A stretch of DNA of 64,000 nucleotides, taken from positions 1-64,000 of the forward strand of contig CABRXX010000008.1 in assembly GCA_902475025.1 (NCBI GenBank). Direction: 5' to 3'. This stretch comes from Merdiplasma sp905207905 (GTDB taxonomy: Bacteria; Bacillota; Clostridia; Lachnospirales; Lachnospiraceae). The position numbers and the translations under genes were made by a program. Numbering within the stretch: the first letter of the stretch is position 1; each line of letters opens with the position of its first letter. Positions 17,160 through 25,852 of this stretch are shown piece by piece. Under the pieces are notes generated by a model. It saw only the letters and a program-made list of their open reading frames with translations. It had not been told where the DNA came from and did not search any database.

Positions 17160-17193
17160 ATTACATTATCGTTAACATTATCGTTAATGTAAT
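17160..17193. promoter_or_regulatory. candidate LacI-family operator upstream of the activase-GRE operon
   Basis: A 12-bp unit ACATTATCGTTA is repeated exactly in tandem (17163-17174, 17175-17186). The block is framed by 9-bp inverted arms ATTACATTA and TAATGTAAT. Within it CATTATCGTTAATG is a near-perfect palindrome centred on CG. It lies in the leader about 120 bp upstream of the activase start, downstream of a possible -10, suiting repression by the nearby LacI protein. Confidence 0.5.
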
Positions 17194-17317
17194 CATAGTA
17201 GAAGCATCCTAAAAAGTCAAATAGTTTTTCTCCTGGATTGGTGATTTTGTTAGAATTATACAAATAGAACGGAATATTTTTGGGCGATTTTCAGACTGCT
17301 TGTTTGTAAAACCGGAA

Positions 17318-17371
17318 AAAGCCTCTGCAAAGACTGCCGCAGCATAAACGCACAGACTTCGCAGAGGCTTT
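17318..17371. terminator. bidirectional terminator after the GH13 gene
   Basis: Arms AAAGCCTCTGC (17318-17328) and GCAGAGGCTTT (17361-17371) pair perfectly. T-rich sequence follows on the plus side (ATTTTTTTA), and TTTTTCC follows on the minus side. It ends the isomaltooligosaccharide operon ahead of the activase promoter. Confidence 0.75.
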
Positions 17372-17455
17372 ATTTTTTTATTCTTCCGCAGCCAGAATGG
17401 CTTCTCCTTTCAGAGTTCGTTTTTATCCAAAAGGCAGTGCGCCTTTTCCCAGTCT

Positions 17456-19102
17456 CTATTTTGCCAGAAGCACCTGAGTCTCCCAGGCTTCCAGCCTGCC
17501 GGACACACTGGTTTTCATATTCCCAAAAACTTTCCAACTTTTGGAAAATCCCTTCGGAATCTGATATTCCGCCGGAGTATCCGACATATTACAGAGGATC
17601 AGATAACGCTCTTTTTCATCTTCCCTGCTGTAGGCAAAGATCTGGGAATGATCCCACAACTGTTTGTGAAACTCTCCATAGGTCAGCGCATGGCTGGAGG
17701 TTTTCAGTCGAATTAGCTCCCTATAAAAATGAAGAATAGAATCCGGATCCTCATAGGCCTTTCTTACATTGATGGTCTTATAATTGGGATTCACCATAAT
17801 CCAGGGCTTGCTCTCAGAAAATCCTGCACCTGGCTGATCTGACCACTGCATGGGCGTTCTTGCATTGTCCCTGCCTTTTTTCAAAACACTGGCCCAGGCC
17901 TCCTGCCATACCCCATTTTTTCTGGCAGTTTCCAGAAAATTCAGGCTTTCCACGTCCATCAGCTGGCTCTCCTCCTGAAACTCCACATTCGTCATGCCGA
18001 TCTCTTCCCCCTGATAAATATAACTGGTGCCTTTCAGCAGGTGCATCGCTGCTCCCAGCATTTTTGCAGAACGGACTCTAAATTCTTCCGTCTTAACGCT
18101 TCCAAAACGGGACACTGCCCTTGGCTGGTCGTGATTGCTCCAAAACAGGGTATTCCAGCTCAAATTTTGATTCCACTCTTCCACAATCTCTTTCAGCCTT
18201 TTTAAGGAAAACGGAATCACATCCCACTTATCTTTTCCCCCGTCGATGTCCATCAGGTCAAACTGAAAGATCTGATCTAACTCTCTTCCATCACAGATCA
18301 GTTCCCCTGCTTCCCTGGAACTCACGCAGGTTCCCTCTCCCACGCACATACAATCCCGCCCGTCAAAGCAGCGTTCCCGCATTTCCCGCAGATACTCATG
18401 GAGCTTGGGCTGAGCGGTAAAATAATTTCCTCCAAAGGAATATCCGTCAAAATTAGGAGCCTCCTTGCTGTCCGGGAAAGCCGGATCCTTTGCATACAAC
18501 GTCACCACGTCCATGCGGAAACCGTCCACTCCCAAATCCAGCCAGCGATTGATCATTCCGTAAACAGCTTCCCTCATTCCGGGATTCTCCCAATTTAAAT
18601 CCGGCTGATGCTGAGAAAACAAATGCAAATACCACTGTTTGGTCACCGGCTCATAGCTCCAGGCAGAAGGGGTAAAAAACGATGACCAGTTATTGGGCGG
18701 AATATCCGACTCCCCATCTCTCCAGATATAATAATCCCGGTAAGGATTTTCCTTGGACTTTCTCGCCTCAAGGAACCACATATGCTCATCAGAAGTATGA
18801 TTCACAACCAGATCCATAATCAGCCGCATTTCCCGCTTGTGGAGCTCTTCCAAAAGCTCCAGAAAGTCCTCCATCGTGCCAAACTCCTGCATGATCTTCT
18901 CATAATCTCGGATATCGTATCCCATATCAACATTGGGTGAATCATACACCGGACAAATCCACACCGCACCAATTCCAAGCCACTTTAAATAATCCAGTTT
19001 TTCTATGATCCCTTTAAGATCTCCAATTCCATCTCCATTGAAATCCCGAAAACTTCTGGGATAAATCTGATAGACTGCTGTTTCTTCCCACCATTTTCCC
19101 AT
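17456..19102 (-). CDS. GH13 oligo-1,6-glucosidase/alpha-glucosidase
   Basis: A 548-residue cytoplasmic TIM-barrel glycosidase. The catalytic triad can be placed at Asp198 (GFRMDVV), Glu256 (VGEGTCV) and Asp325 (NHDQPRA), almost the same numbers as in oligo-1,6-glucosidase. The residue after the nucleophile is Val, the feature associated with alpha-1,6 rather than alpha-1,4 preference. The conserved entry is AVYQIYPRSFRDFNGDGIGD. The start is the ATG at 19102; 39 in-frame upstream codons overlap the region before it and lack similarity. It is the last gene of the GH66-ABC operon, 29 bp after the GH66 gene. It likely releases glucose from isomaltooligosaccharides. Confidence 0.92.
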   Translation of the reverse strand: MGKWWEETAVYQIYPRSFRDFNGDGIGDLKGIIEKLDYLKWLGIGAVWICPVYDSPNVDMGYDIRDYEKIMQEFGTMEDFLELLEELHKREMRLIMDLVVNHTSDEHMWFLEARKSKENPYRDYYIWRDGESDIPPNNWSSFFTPSAWSYEPVTKQWYLHLFSQHQPDLNWENPGMREAVYGMINRWLDLGVDGFRMDVVTLYAKDPAFPDSKEAPNFDGYSFGGNYFTAQPKLHEYLREMRERCFDGRDCMCVGEGTCVSSREAGELICDGRELDQIFQFDLMDIDGGKDKWDVIPFSLKRLKEIVEEWNQNLSWNTLFWSNHDQPRAVSRFGSVKTEEFRVRSAKMLGAAMHLLKGTSYIYQGEEIGMTNVEFQEESQLMDVESLNFLETARKNGVWQEAWASVLKKGRDNARTPMQWSDQPGAGFSESKPWIMVNPNYKTINVRKAYEDPDSILHFYRELIRLKTSSHALTYGEFHKQLWDHSQIFAYSREDEKERYLILCNMSDTPAEYQIPKGFSKSWKVFGNMKTSVSGRLEAWETQVLLAK

Positions 19103-19131
19103 GCTTTCTGCCCCTCTCTTCCTTCCTAATA

Positions 19132-20763
19132 CTATTTCTGCAGTTCTAAAACCACTGTGCTGCACCGGTATACCGGCACTTTCAGGGAAACCATCATTCC
19201 CTGTTCCGCCTTCACCCACTGATACTGGGCCACCTGGAGATCCCCTCCTTCCCGGTCAGGAGAGGCAAACCATACTGCCTTTGGAGCTTTTAGGGTCTGA
19301 ATCCGAATATGAACCTGCTCCTCCTTTTCGGGAGTCTGCTTTCCCTCATTCCAGAGATCGTCGTTCTGTTTTAAGTTTAAAATAGAAATCACTTTTTTAT
19401 CTTTGTTCTCCCGGATATAATACCACAAAGTCCCTGGCTCACCGTCTGCGCTGCCTTTTGGCTCCATAATATACTCCGGATTATCCCAACCCTGATGAGT
19501 CATGCTAACTGTTTTCAGAGTTTTGTCATAAAAGATCTCCCCGTACCGTACAAAGAAATCCTGATAAGCGCGGATTTTGCTCAGCTGTTCCTCTGACAAT
19601 CTGGTATAATCCCCATAGTATCCCTGCGTGATCACTGCGTTTTCTTCACCGAAAAACAACTGAGTGGCCCCTGTCATGGCGATCACATAGGATAAAAACA
19701 GCTGACTCTCCAAAGCCCTTTGGGGAGTATCCGTCCGGAAAGGTGCAGGATAAGCCGCCAGGATTACCGTTTTCCCGCTAAGGGAAGCATCTTCAATCAG
19801 GCGTACCAGATGATGATACCGATAATTGGGTGGCCATACTTCAATATACACTGCCTCCTGATCTGCCGTCATCGTGGTCTGATAGGGCCAGCCCCCCACA
19901 TTATTAAAAATCAGCATGGGAGAGGGATGCACCTCCTGAAGTTTTTTCTTAACATCTCCAATCAGATCCGGGAAGGTTTCCTCCAGATACACCATTTTTC
20001 CCTGAGCGTCCAGCGCAGTTTTGGGGGTTCCGTAGGTATCCATGTGGATCCCGTCAAAGCCCACCTCTTTTACCGATGCCTGATACTGCTCAATAATATG
20101 GTCGTGCCAGGAACACTCCCTAGAGGGATTCATCAGATAAAAGGTATCAATAAAGCACAGCGGACTTCCGCTTCCGTCATACAGACTCTCATCGGAATGC
20201 TGCCGCTGATACTCTTTCGAAGCAGCATAAATGGCTCCATAACCCATAGCTTTCATTCCATGGCTGTGACAGGCTTCGATCTTCTCCTTCACCACCGGCA
20301 GGCTATTTTTCTTCCCCATCATATCCGTATACTCCGCCTCCAAGGGAACCAGGTGATCGTGATGCCAGGACCAGTCATAAAATTGTACGGTATTAATATG
20401 CATTTTTGCCATACATTCTACATCTTCGCAGCCTGCATCTTTTTGAGCAAAATCGCTGAGAAAGCCATAACGGATAATTTCTCCCGGCTCCCGTACCTCA
20501 AAAGCGGTACGACAGGAAGCTAACAGCTCCTCTCCCTGATAAAAATCTGCCTCAACTCCATATCCACCGATCTTAAAAACCGTCTCATTCAGCCCTGCTC
20601 TTTGACGGCCCTGAGAAAGGGGATATCTCTTCTTGACAACTGAGCCATCTAAAGCAGTCACTCGGATCTCTGCCAAGGATGCCTCCCCCGAATTTTCTAT
20701 ATAAAATGCTGCGGTATCTCCGGGGCAAAACTGCCCTTTTACTGGAAAAATATCGAATCTCAT
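19132..20763 (-). CDS. GH66 dextranase/isomaltooligosaccharide-type glycosidase, cytoplasmic
   Basis: A 543-residue GH66 protein. An N-terminal beta domain (1 to about 95) precedes the barrel. The likely nucleophile is Asp242 in FDGIHMDTYG and the acid/base is Glu308 in VYIEVWP; the 66-residue spacing is close to that in characterised streptococcal dextranase. NTVQFYDWSW is another family landmark. There is no signal peptide, unlike secreted dextranases, and it is shorter than most. It therefore probably acts on imported alpha-1,6-glucan fragments. Neighbours are a sugar ABC importer and an alpha-1,6-type GH13. Cycloisomaltooligosaccharide opening is an alternative activity. Confidence 0.88.
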   Translation of the reverse strand: MRFDIFPVKGQFCPGDTAAFYIENSGEASLAEIRVTALDGSVVKKRYPLSQGRQRAGLNETVFKIGGYGVEADFYQGEELLASCRTAFEVREPGEIIRYGFLSDFAQKDAGCEDVECMAKMHINTVQFYDWSWHHDHLVPLEAEYTDMMGKKNSLPVVKEKIEACHSHGMKAMGYGAIYAASKEYQRQHSDESLYDGSGSPLCFIDTFYLMNPSRECSWHDHIIEQYQASVKEVGFDGIHMDTYGTPKTALDAQGKMVYLEETFPDLIGDVKKKLQEVHPSPMLIFNNVGGWPYQTTMTADQEAVYIEVWPPNYRYHHLVRLIEDASLSGKTVILAAYPAPFRTDTPQRALESQLFLSYVIAMTGATQLFFGEENAVITQGYYGDYTRLSEEQLSKIRAYQDFFVRYGEIFYDKTLKTVSMTHQGWDNPEYIMEPKGSADGEPGTLWYYIRENKDKKVISILNLKQNDDLWNEGKQTPEKEEQVHIRIQTLKAPKAVWFASPDREGGDLQVAQYQWVKAEQGMMVSLKVPVYRCSTVVLELQK

Positions 20764-20777
20764 ATCTTATCCTTTCC

Positions 20778-21605
20778 TTATCCTTTTAATGCTCCGTCTG
20801 CCAGACCATTGATAAACTGTTTCTGGAAAATCAGGAAAATAATCACCACCGGGATAATGGCAATCGTAGCTGTCGCCGCCATCAGATGCCATTTTGCTCC
20901 TGCAAATTGCTGGAAAAACACCGACAAGGCCTGAGGAATATTTTGTTTTGACCTGGACTGGAGGAAAAAAACTGCCTGCGCATAGTTATTCCAGATACCA
21001 AAGCCATTCAGGATTACAAAGGAGGCCGTTGCCGGCTTGATCACAGGGAAGATGACCTTCCAAAATACCGAGACTCCAGTGCAGCCGTCCAAAGCCGCTG
21101 CCTCGTCTAATTCCCTGGGCAGCGCACCGATAAACGTAGTATAAATAAAAACAGCTGAGGGCATCGCCAAGGTGGAACAAACCAGTATCATTCCCCACAG
21201 TGTATTTACTGCATGGATTTTTCTCATCATGGTATACAGCGGAACGGTATTAATAATTCCCGGAATCATCATGCAAGATAACAGCAAACCAAATACAAAT
21301 TTATTGAATCTAGTTCGATATCTGGCAATCGCATAGCCTGCCAGTCCTCCCAGCACAATCGTCAAAAGCAAGGTACCCCCTGTAATAATTGCAGAGTTCA
21401 GCATAGCGCTTCCGATTTTTGACTGTTCCCAGGCATCTGCGAAATTCTGCCAGTAAAAATCCGGGACAAAAATATTTCCCTCATAAAACACCCTCTGAGG
21501 AGAGTTTAATGCCAAAACCAATAATACATAAAACGGAATGATGCATAAAATACAGATCAGCAAGATCAGCATCATCCGTACTATTTTCCATCCTTTTTTT
21601 TTCAT
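20778..21605 (-). CDS. sugar ABC transporter permease (MalG-like, CUT1)
   Basis: A 275-residue inner-membrane protein with six predicted membrane segments. The EAA loop is visible as ELDEAAALDGCTGVSVFWKV, followed by FPVIKP. The C-terminus INGLADGALKG is typical of MalG-type permeases. It follows the MalF-like gene by 6 bp and precedes GH66 by 14 bp in one operon. No ATPase gene is in the operon, so a shared MsmK/MalK-type ATPase encoded elsewhere is expected, as is common in this family. Confidence 0.93.
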   Translation of the reverse strand: MKKKGWKIVRMMLILLICILCIIPFYVLLVLALNSPQRVFYEGNIFVPDFYWQNFADAWEQSKIGSAMLNSAIITGGTLLLTIVLGGLAGYAIARYRTRFNKFVFGLLLSCMMIPGIINTVPLYTMMRKIHAVNTLWGMILVCSTLAMPSAVFIYTTFIGALPRELDEAAALDGCTGVSVFWKVIFPVIKPATASFVILNGFGIWNNYAQAVFFLQSRSKQNIPQALSVFFQQFAGAKWHLMAATATIAIIPVVIIFLIFQKQFINGLADGALKG

Positions 21606-21611
21606 GTGCCC

Positions 21612-22475
21612 CTACTCCTTCTCCCTGGTCAATCTCAAAGAAATCAAGACTGGTATCAGGATAATCAAAAACAGGATTAACGCTACCGCTGTAGAATATC
21701 CGGTTCTGCTTCCATAACACATACGCATGATATAAATACTCAAACTTTCTGTGGCATATCCCGGCCCACCCTCGGTAAGAGACATGATAATATCAAATAC
21801 AGACAGAGAACCAATAATATTGGTCACTACATTGATCCGGATTGCCGGGAGCAGCAACGGAAGTGTTACCTTACGGAACAACTGCCAGGTATTCGCCCCG
21901 TCCATTCTGGCGGCCTCCAAAAGCTCTGCCGGTATGGACTGAAGCCCTGCCAGATAAATAATCATCGTCATTCCCGAAAACTGCCATACATTCACCAGAA
22001 TCAGTACCGTCATGGCAGAACCATAAGAACTCATCCAGTTGCCCAGCAGATCCGGAAGCCCCAACTGCTCTAAAGCGTACACCAGATATCCCCGTCCCGG
22101 CTGAAGCAGGAAGTACCAGATATATCCCATAATTAAAGGGCTGATAATCGCCGGAAGATAGATGATCATTCTAGCAAGGCTCTTTCCTCGGAATTTTGTA
22201 TTCATCAGCAACGCATAGCCTAGACCTACCAGGTTCAACAGCACTGCGCTTCCAATTGCAAACAGAAGGGTTGTCTTAATATCATTAATGGCACGTTTAT
22301 CTCCAAAAAACTGAATAAAATTTCTCAGTCCCACAAAATGAGCCGTCCCCATTCCGTCCCAGTCTGTCAGACTCATTCCCACGCCTCGCAGCAACGGATA
22401 GACAAAAAAAGCGGAAAACAAAAGCAAGGCAGGTACTGACAAAAACTGCGTCATACATCTCTTTTTTCTTTGCAT
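21612..22475 (-). CDS. sugar ABC transporter permease (MalF-like, CUT1)
   Basis: A 287-residue inner-membrane protein with six membrane segments. The EAA loop is PAELLEAARMDGANTWQLF, followed by RKVTLPLLLPA. The start is the ATG at 22475, chosen because GGAGG lies 7 nt upstream; the frame remains open a further 13 codons but without a ribosome binding site. It is the partner of the MalG-like permease immediately downstream, and follows the binding-protein gene after a hairpin-containing gap of 77 bp. Confidence 0.93.
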   Translation of the reverse strand: MQRKKRCMTQFLSVPALLLFSAFFVYPLLRGVGMSLTDWDGMGTAHFVGLRNFIQFFGDKRAINDIKTTLLFAIGSAVLLNLVGLGYALLMNTKFRGKSLARMIIYLPAIISPLIMGYIWYFLLQPGRGYLVYALEQLGLPDLLGNWMSSYGSAMTVLILVNVWQFSGMTMIIYLAGLQSIPAELLEAARMDGANTWQLFRKVTLPLLLPAIRINVVTNIIGSLSVFDIIMSLTEGGPGYATESLSIYIMRMCYGSRTGYSTAVALILFLIILIPVLISLRLTREKE

Positions 22476-22497
22476 AATATCCCTCCAGGCAAAGTTT

Positions 22498-22541
22498 GAG
22501 CCCGAAGCCGTCAAACCTCTGGTTCTTCAAGCTTCAGGCTC
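22498..22541 (-). terminator. hairpin between sugar-binding-protein gene and permease gene
   Basis: Arms at 22498-22508 and 22531-22541 form an 11-bp stem with a single G-U pair in the minus-strand RNA (GAGCCUGAAGC with GCUUCGGGCUC). No U-run follows, so it fits a 3'-end stabiliser for the binding-protein message better than a full terminator. Confidence 0.5.
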
Positions 22542-22552
22542 CCGTTCAAAAC

Positions 22553-23839
22553 TTATGAAGTAAATCCTGCATCCCATGCCTGCTCATAAGCAACTGCAAA
22601 CTCTTCTGCTGTGTAGGTTCCTGCCAGCAGATCCTGTACCATACGGCCTGCATCATCACCGGAAAATCCAGCAGGCTTTTCATTAGTATAGCCGATATTT
22701 GCCGCAGTCTCTACCGCCTGATTCACACCCTCTACCACAGCCTCCGGCGCCCACTGCGCTTCCACATCTGTGAAAGCTGAGGGAGATCCCAGGCTCTCTG
22801 CATACCGCTTCTGGTTTTCAGGGCTGAATAAATACTCTAAGAATACCTTGGCTTCTTCTGTGTGTGCGGAGTCAGCGGTAATGCTGTAACCGGAGTCCTC
22901 TGCCACCAAGACCATGGGTTCTCCGTCCTCCATCATAGCCGGATATGGGGCAAATCCGATCTTGTCTGCCATATCCGGAGCCTTCTCCAGGATACCAGAC
23001 AGGCACCACATTCCGTTACTGAACATTGCCGTCTCGCCGGATACAAATGCATCAATGCAGTTATCGCTGGTCGCTGTGAGTACATCTTCATTGATCAGTC
23101 CTTTTTCCTGCAGATCCAGCAGCCCTTGTGCGAACACTGCCATAGCTCCATCTGCTGCACCAAAGTTCAAGATGCTCTTATCATTTTCCAGCATTGCTTT
23201 CTTGGTTTCCATGGCTCCGTATTTTGCCTTAATATATCCGTGAGGAATAAACTCGATCAGATGTCCCAGGTGCCATGCTTCGCTTCCGAAGATAAACCAG
23301 GGATCCACTCCCTCTTTTTCTGCCTTGATCGTCTCCAAATTTTTCACAAACTCTTCCCAGGTCTCTGCCGGCTCAAGTCCCAGCTCCTCAAAGATCTCTT
23401 TATTATAGAAGAAACCTGCCATAGTCATATTGGTACAAATACGATACTGCTTTCCGCTGTTTACATCTGTACAGCTGTCCTTCATGGAAGGAATCAATCG
23501 ATTCCAAACGCTGTCCATATCAGACAGATCCAGATACTTGCCCTGATCTACATATTGCTGCTCATAGGTTGTCACAATATCCGGCACTTCTCCGGAAGCA
23601 AATTTAATCTTAATAATATTGCTGGCGTCATTCTGATACTCTTGCTCCACAGTAATCCCGTTTTCCTGAGCATTAAACTCCTCGATGATCTCATCTAGCA
23701 GCTCTACGGTTTCTACCTTTCCTGTAAAAAAGGAGAGGTCTGCATTTTCTGCATTCGCTGTAAGGGCCGGGCCAAAACATCCTGCTGTAATTATTGCGCT
23801 CATACACAGTGCAATCGTCCCATTCATTCTTTTCTTCAT
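22553..23839 (-). CDS. extracellular sugar-binding protein (family 1)
   Basis: A 428-residue secreted solute-binding protein for the CUT1 importer. The N-terminus is a signal sequence with a cysteine at about residue 21 (TAGCFGP) but a weak lipobox; an ANA-E signal peptidase I site follows at about 28-31. Conserved features include DIVTTYEQQYVDQGKYLDLSD and GETAMFSNGMWCLSGI in the ligand-binding lobes. GGAGG lies 9 nt before the ATG. It is the first gene of the operon that encodes GH66 and GH13, so its ligand is probably an alpha-1,6-linked glucooligosaccharide. It is divergent from the YesM/YesN two-component genes. Confidence 0.9.
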   Translation of the reverse strand: MKKRMNGTIALCMSAIITAGCFGPALTANAENADLSFFTGKVETVELLDEIIEEFNAQENGITVEQEYQNDASNIIKIKFASGEVPDIVTTYEQQYVDQGKYLDLSDMDSVWNRLIPSMKDSCTDVNSGKQYRICTNMTMAGFFYNKEIFEELGLEPAETWEEFVKNLETIKAEKEGVDPWFIFGSEAWHLGHLIEFIPHGYIKAKYGAMETKKAMLENDKSILNFGAADGAMAVFAQGLLDLQEKGLINEDVLTATSDNCIDAFVSGETAMFSNGMWCLSGILEKAPDMADKIGFAPYPAMMEDGEPMVLVAEDSGYSITADSAHTEEAKVFLEYLFSPENQKRYAESLGSPSAFTDVEAQWAPEAVVEGVNQAVETAANIGYTNEKPAGFSGDDAGRMVQDLLAGTYTAEEFAVAYEQAWDAGFTS

Positions 23840-23909
23840 GTGCTACATCCTCCATTTGTCTGTTCCCTTATTTTGCTGCAGCTTGTTAAGGTTTTTTGAT
23901 AATTCTATT

Positions 23910-23937
23910 ATACACAGCTTTCCCTCTTGGTGTATAT
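23910..23937 (-). promoter_or_regulatory. candidate promoter/operator of the isomaltooligosaccharide operon
   Basis: Inverted arms TATACAC (23910-23916) and GTGTATA (23931-23937) flank 14 bp. On the minus strand a TATAAT overlaps the inner arm and could be the -10; no good -35 lies 17 bp upstream. That pattern fits an activator-dependent promoter, for which the divergent AraC-type response regulator is the obvious candidate. Confidence 0.4.
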
Positions 23938-24055
23938 TCCATAATTTTTGGATTTGAGTCCCATTTTTTTAGATGTTTTTTCTTCAGGATTGTCTTTTCT
24001 CACTGTTCCCCTTATAATCAATGTACAAATACGTTTTGTGGAAAGGATTGTTTCT

Positions 24056-25840
24056 ATGGTTCATAAAATCAAACTGCTTCTTGGCGGAAATACCATTAAG
24101 CGCAGGCTGCTCCTCTTTATGTCCTGGCTGTTCATTCTGTCCTCCATTCTGATCGCTCTCATCAGCCATCTGCGTTTTACCTCCCAATACCAGCTGCAAT
24201 CCGCTCAAAATACGCAGCAGCTTGTGGAACAGACGGCTTTGAATATTGAAAATTACCTAGATGAAGTAGCCAGGCTTTGTTTAAGCCCTTACTACAATAC
24301 AGAAATCATGTCGCAGTTGGAGACGCTCCCCCAAAATCCTCAGGAAGCTCTCAGTAAAAAACGAAACATTGAGGATTACCTGGGGCAAGTGATGACCCAG
24401 CCCAGAAAAGATATCTTAAGGGTATCTATTCTCTCGGACGTGATTTATTCCAGCGGTCGCTCCGGCTATCAGGATATCCATGATACTTATCAGGAAGAAT
24501 CCTGGTTTCAGTCTGCCTATTCCTCCCTGGATTACATCTATATTCCTGCGGAAGCCTCGGAAACAGATCCCTCCTACTCTGTATTCTCCATTGCCAAACA
24601 GCTGTGCAGCTTAGATAACAATAGCAATATTCTGGGAGTTATCCGGGTAGACGCCAATTACAATGGAATCAAAAAGGTATGCGACCGCATTACCGTTAGT
24701 CACGGCGGCGCTTTCTTTCTCATGGATTCTTGCGGGGATTTAATTTACAGCCACTCTGAACTTCTGCCAGGAATTGCCGCCAAAGATTTTCGAAGTGTTT
24801 TCCCTGAAAACGGTTTTTCCTCCGTCACCTTAGACGGCTCCTCCTACCTGCTGAACGCTCAAACCATTCCCACCATGGGCTGGACTCTTGTCTCTGTCAA
24901 TCTTGTGTCAGAGCTGACAAAATCTGCCCATTCCACTCTGCTGTTTAATCTGCTACTGGCTCTTGGCATTGCCATTTTGGGAATCCTGCTGTCCCGCTAC
25001 AGCATCGGAAAGCGCCTCCGCCCGCTCTATCAGACCGTGGAGGTAATGGAACAGGTGCAGGCCGGCAACCTGTCTATTCGTGCCAAAACCGTAGGTACAG
25101 ACGAGATCGCATATTTAAACAAAGCCTTTAACCAGATGCTGGATCAGATCCAGCAAATGATCGCCCAGGAAAACGAACTGGCAAAACAGGTGTATGAAGC
25201 AAAATATTTGCAGAAAAAAGCGCAGTTTGATGCTCTCTATCATCAGATTCGGCCTCATTTTTTATTTAACACCTTAAATTCTCTTAGCCTGTTGATTAAA
25301 TGCGGCTATTATCCAGAGGCCGTATCCGGTATTGAACAGCTGGCCACACTCCTTCGGGGAATGGTTAACTCCAACCGGGAAATTACATTAAATACAGAAT
25401 TAAAGATTACGGAGAGCTATCTAAAACTGGAACAGCTGCGCCATGATGCCCTCCAATACCAAATCATTGTTCCCGACCCGCTGCCTGAGTATCATCTTCC
25501 CGCTCTAACCATACAGCCGCTGGTGGAAAATGCGTTGCTTCACGGTTTTCAGACCGCTCACCGCAGGAGTGAAATCCTAATCACAATTTTGCTTCAGGAG
25601 TCCTGCCTGAAAATTTCCGTGCAGGATAACGGAGATGGCATGTCTTCCGCCGCCCTGACTCAACTCCAGGAAAAACTAAACGATTACGAAGCCGACTCTC
25701 CTTTTAGCCAAAGCGGCATTGGACTCATAAATATTCAGAAACGGCTACAAATAAAATATAAAAATCAGGGAAAACTGGAAATTAGATCAAGGGAAGGAGC
25801 GGGCACCACTGTCACCCTCTCTCTTCCTCTAAACGATTAG
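24056..25840 (+). CDS. YesM-type sensor histidine kinase
   Basis: A 594-residue membrane kinase. A membrane helix at about residues 18-37 and another at about 294-313 bracket an extracellular sensor of about 255 residues. A HAMP-like linker follows (RLRPLYQTVEVMEQVQAGNLSIRAK). The His_kinase motif is YHQIRPHFLFNTLNSL, with His401 the expected phosphorylation site, then an HATPase domain (QPLVENALLHGF, VQDNGDGMS, GIGLINIQKRL). The start is the ATG at 24056 with AAAGGA upstream; the frame is open for 36 more codons without a ribosome binding site. The partner regulator follows after 12 bp. It likely senses oligosaccharide, perhaps through the binding protein. Confidence 0.92.
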   Translation: MVHKIKLLLGGNTIKRRLLLFMSWLFILSSILIALISHLRFTSQYQLQSAQNTQQLVEQTALNIENYLDEVARLCLSPYYNTEIMSQLETLPQNPQEALSKKRNIEDYLGQVMTQPRKDILRVSILSDVIYSSGRSGYQDIHDTYQEESWFQSAYSSLDYIYIPAEASETDPSYSVFSIAKQLCSLDNNSNILGVIRVDANYNGIKKVCDRITVSHGGAFFLMDSCGDLIYSHSELLPGIAAKDFRSVFPENGFSSVTLDGSSYLLNAQTIPTMGWTLVSVNLVSELTKSAHSTLLFNLLLALGIAILGILLSRYSIGKRLRPLYQTVEVMEQVQAGNLSIRAKTVGTDEIAYLNKAFNQMLDQIQQMIAQENELAKQVYEAKYLQKKAQFDALYHQIRPHFLFNTLNSLSLLIKCGYYPEAVSGIEQLATLLRGMVNSNREITLNTELKITESYLKLEQLRHDALQYQIIVPDPLPEYHLPALTIQPLVENALLHGFQTAHRRSEILITILLQESCLKISVQDNGDGMSSAALTQLQEKLNDYEADSPFSQSGIGLINIQKRLQIKYKNQGKLEIRSREGAGTTVTLSLPLND

Positions 25841-25852
25841 GAGGAACCACAG

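Larger units (their letters stand above)
17044..17455. other. intergenic region with operator, promoter element and terminator
   Basis: This 412-bp region separates the GH13 gene from the activase. It contains a direct/inverted repeat operator candidate (17160-17193), a TATAAT on the minus strand (17255-17260) that may be the activase -10, and a bidirectional terminator (17318-17371). An 80-codon minus-strand frame through this region is not family-like and is not counted as a gene. Confidence 0.6.

Noticed and set aside
17021..17263. 80-residue minus-strand frame upstream of the activase
   Set aside because: Its first third is the operator repeat translated (DNVNDNV), and it overlaps the activase start in another frame.
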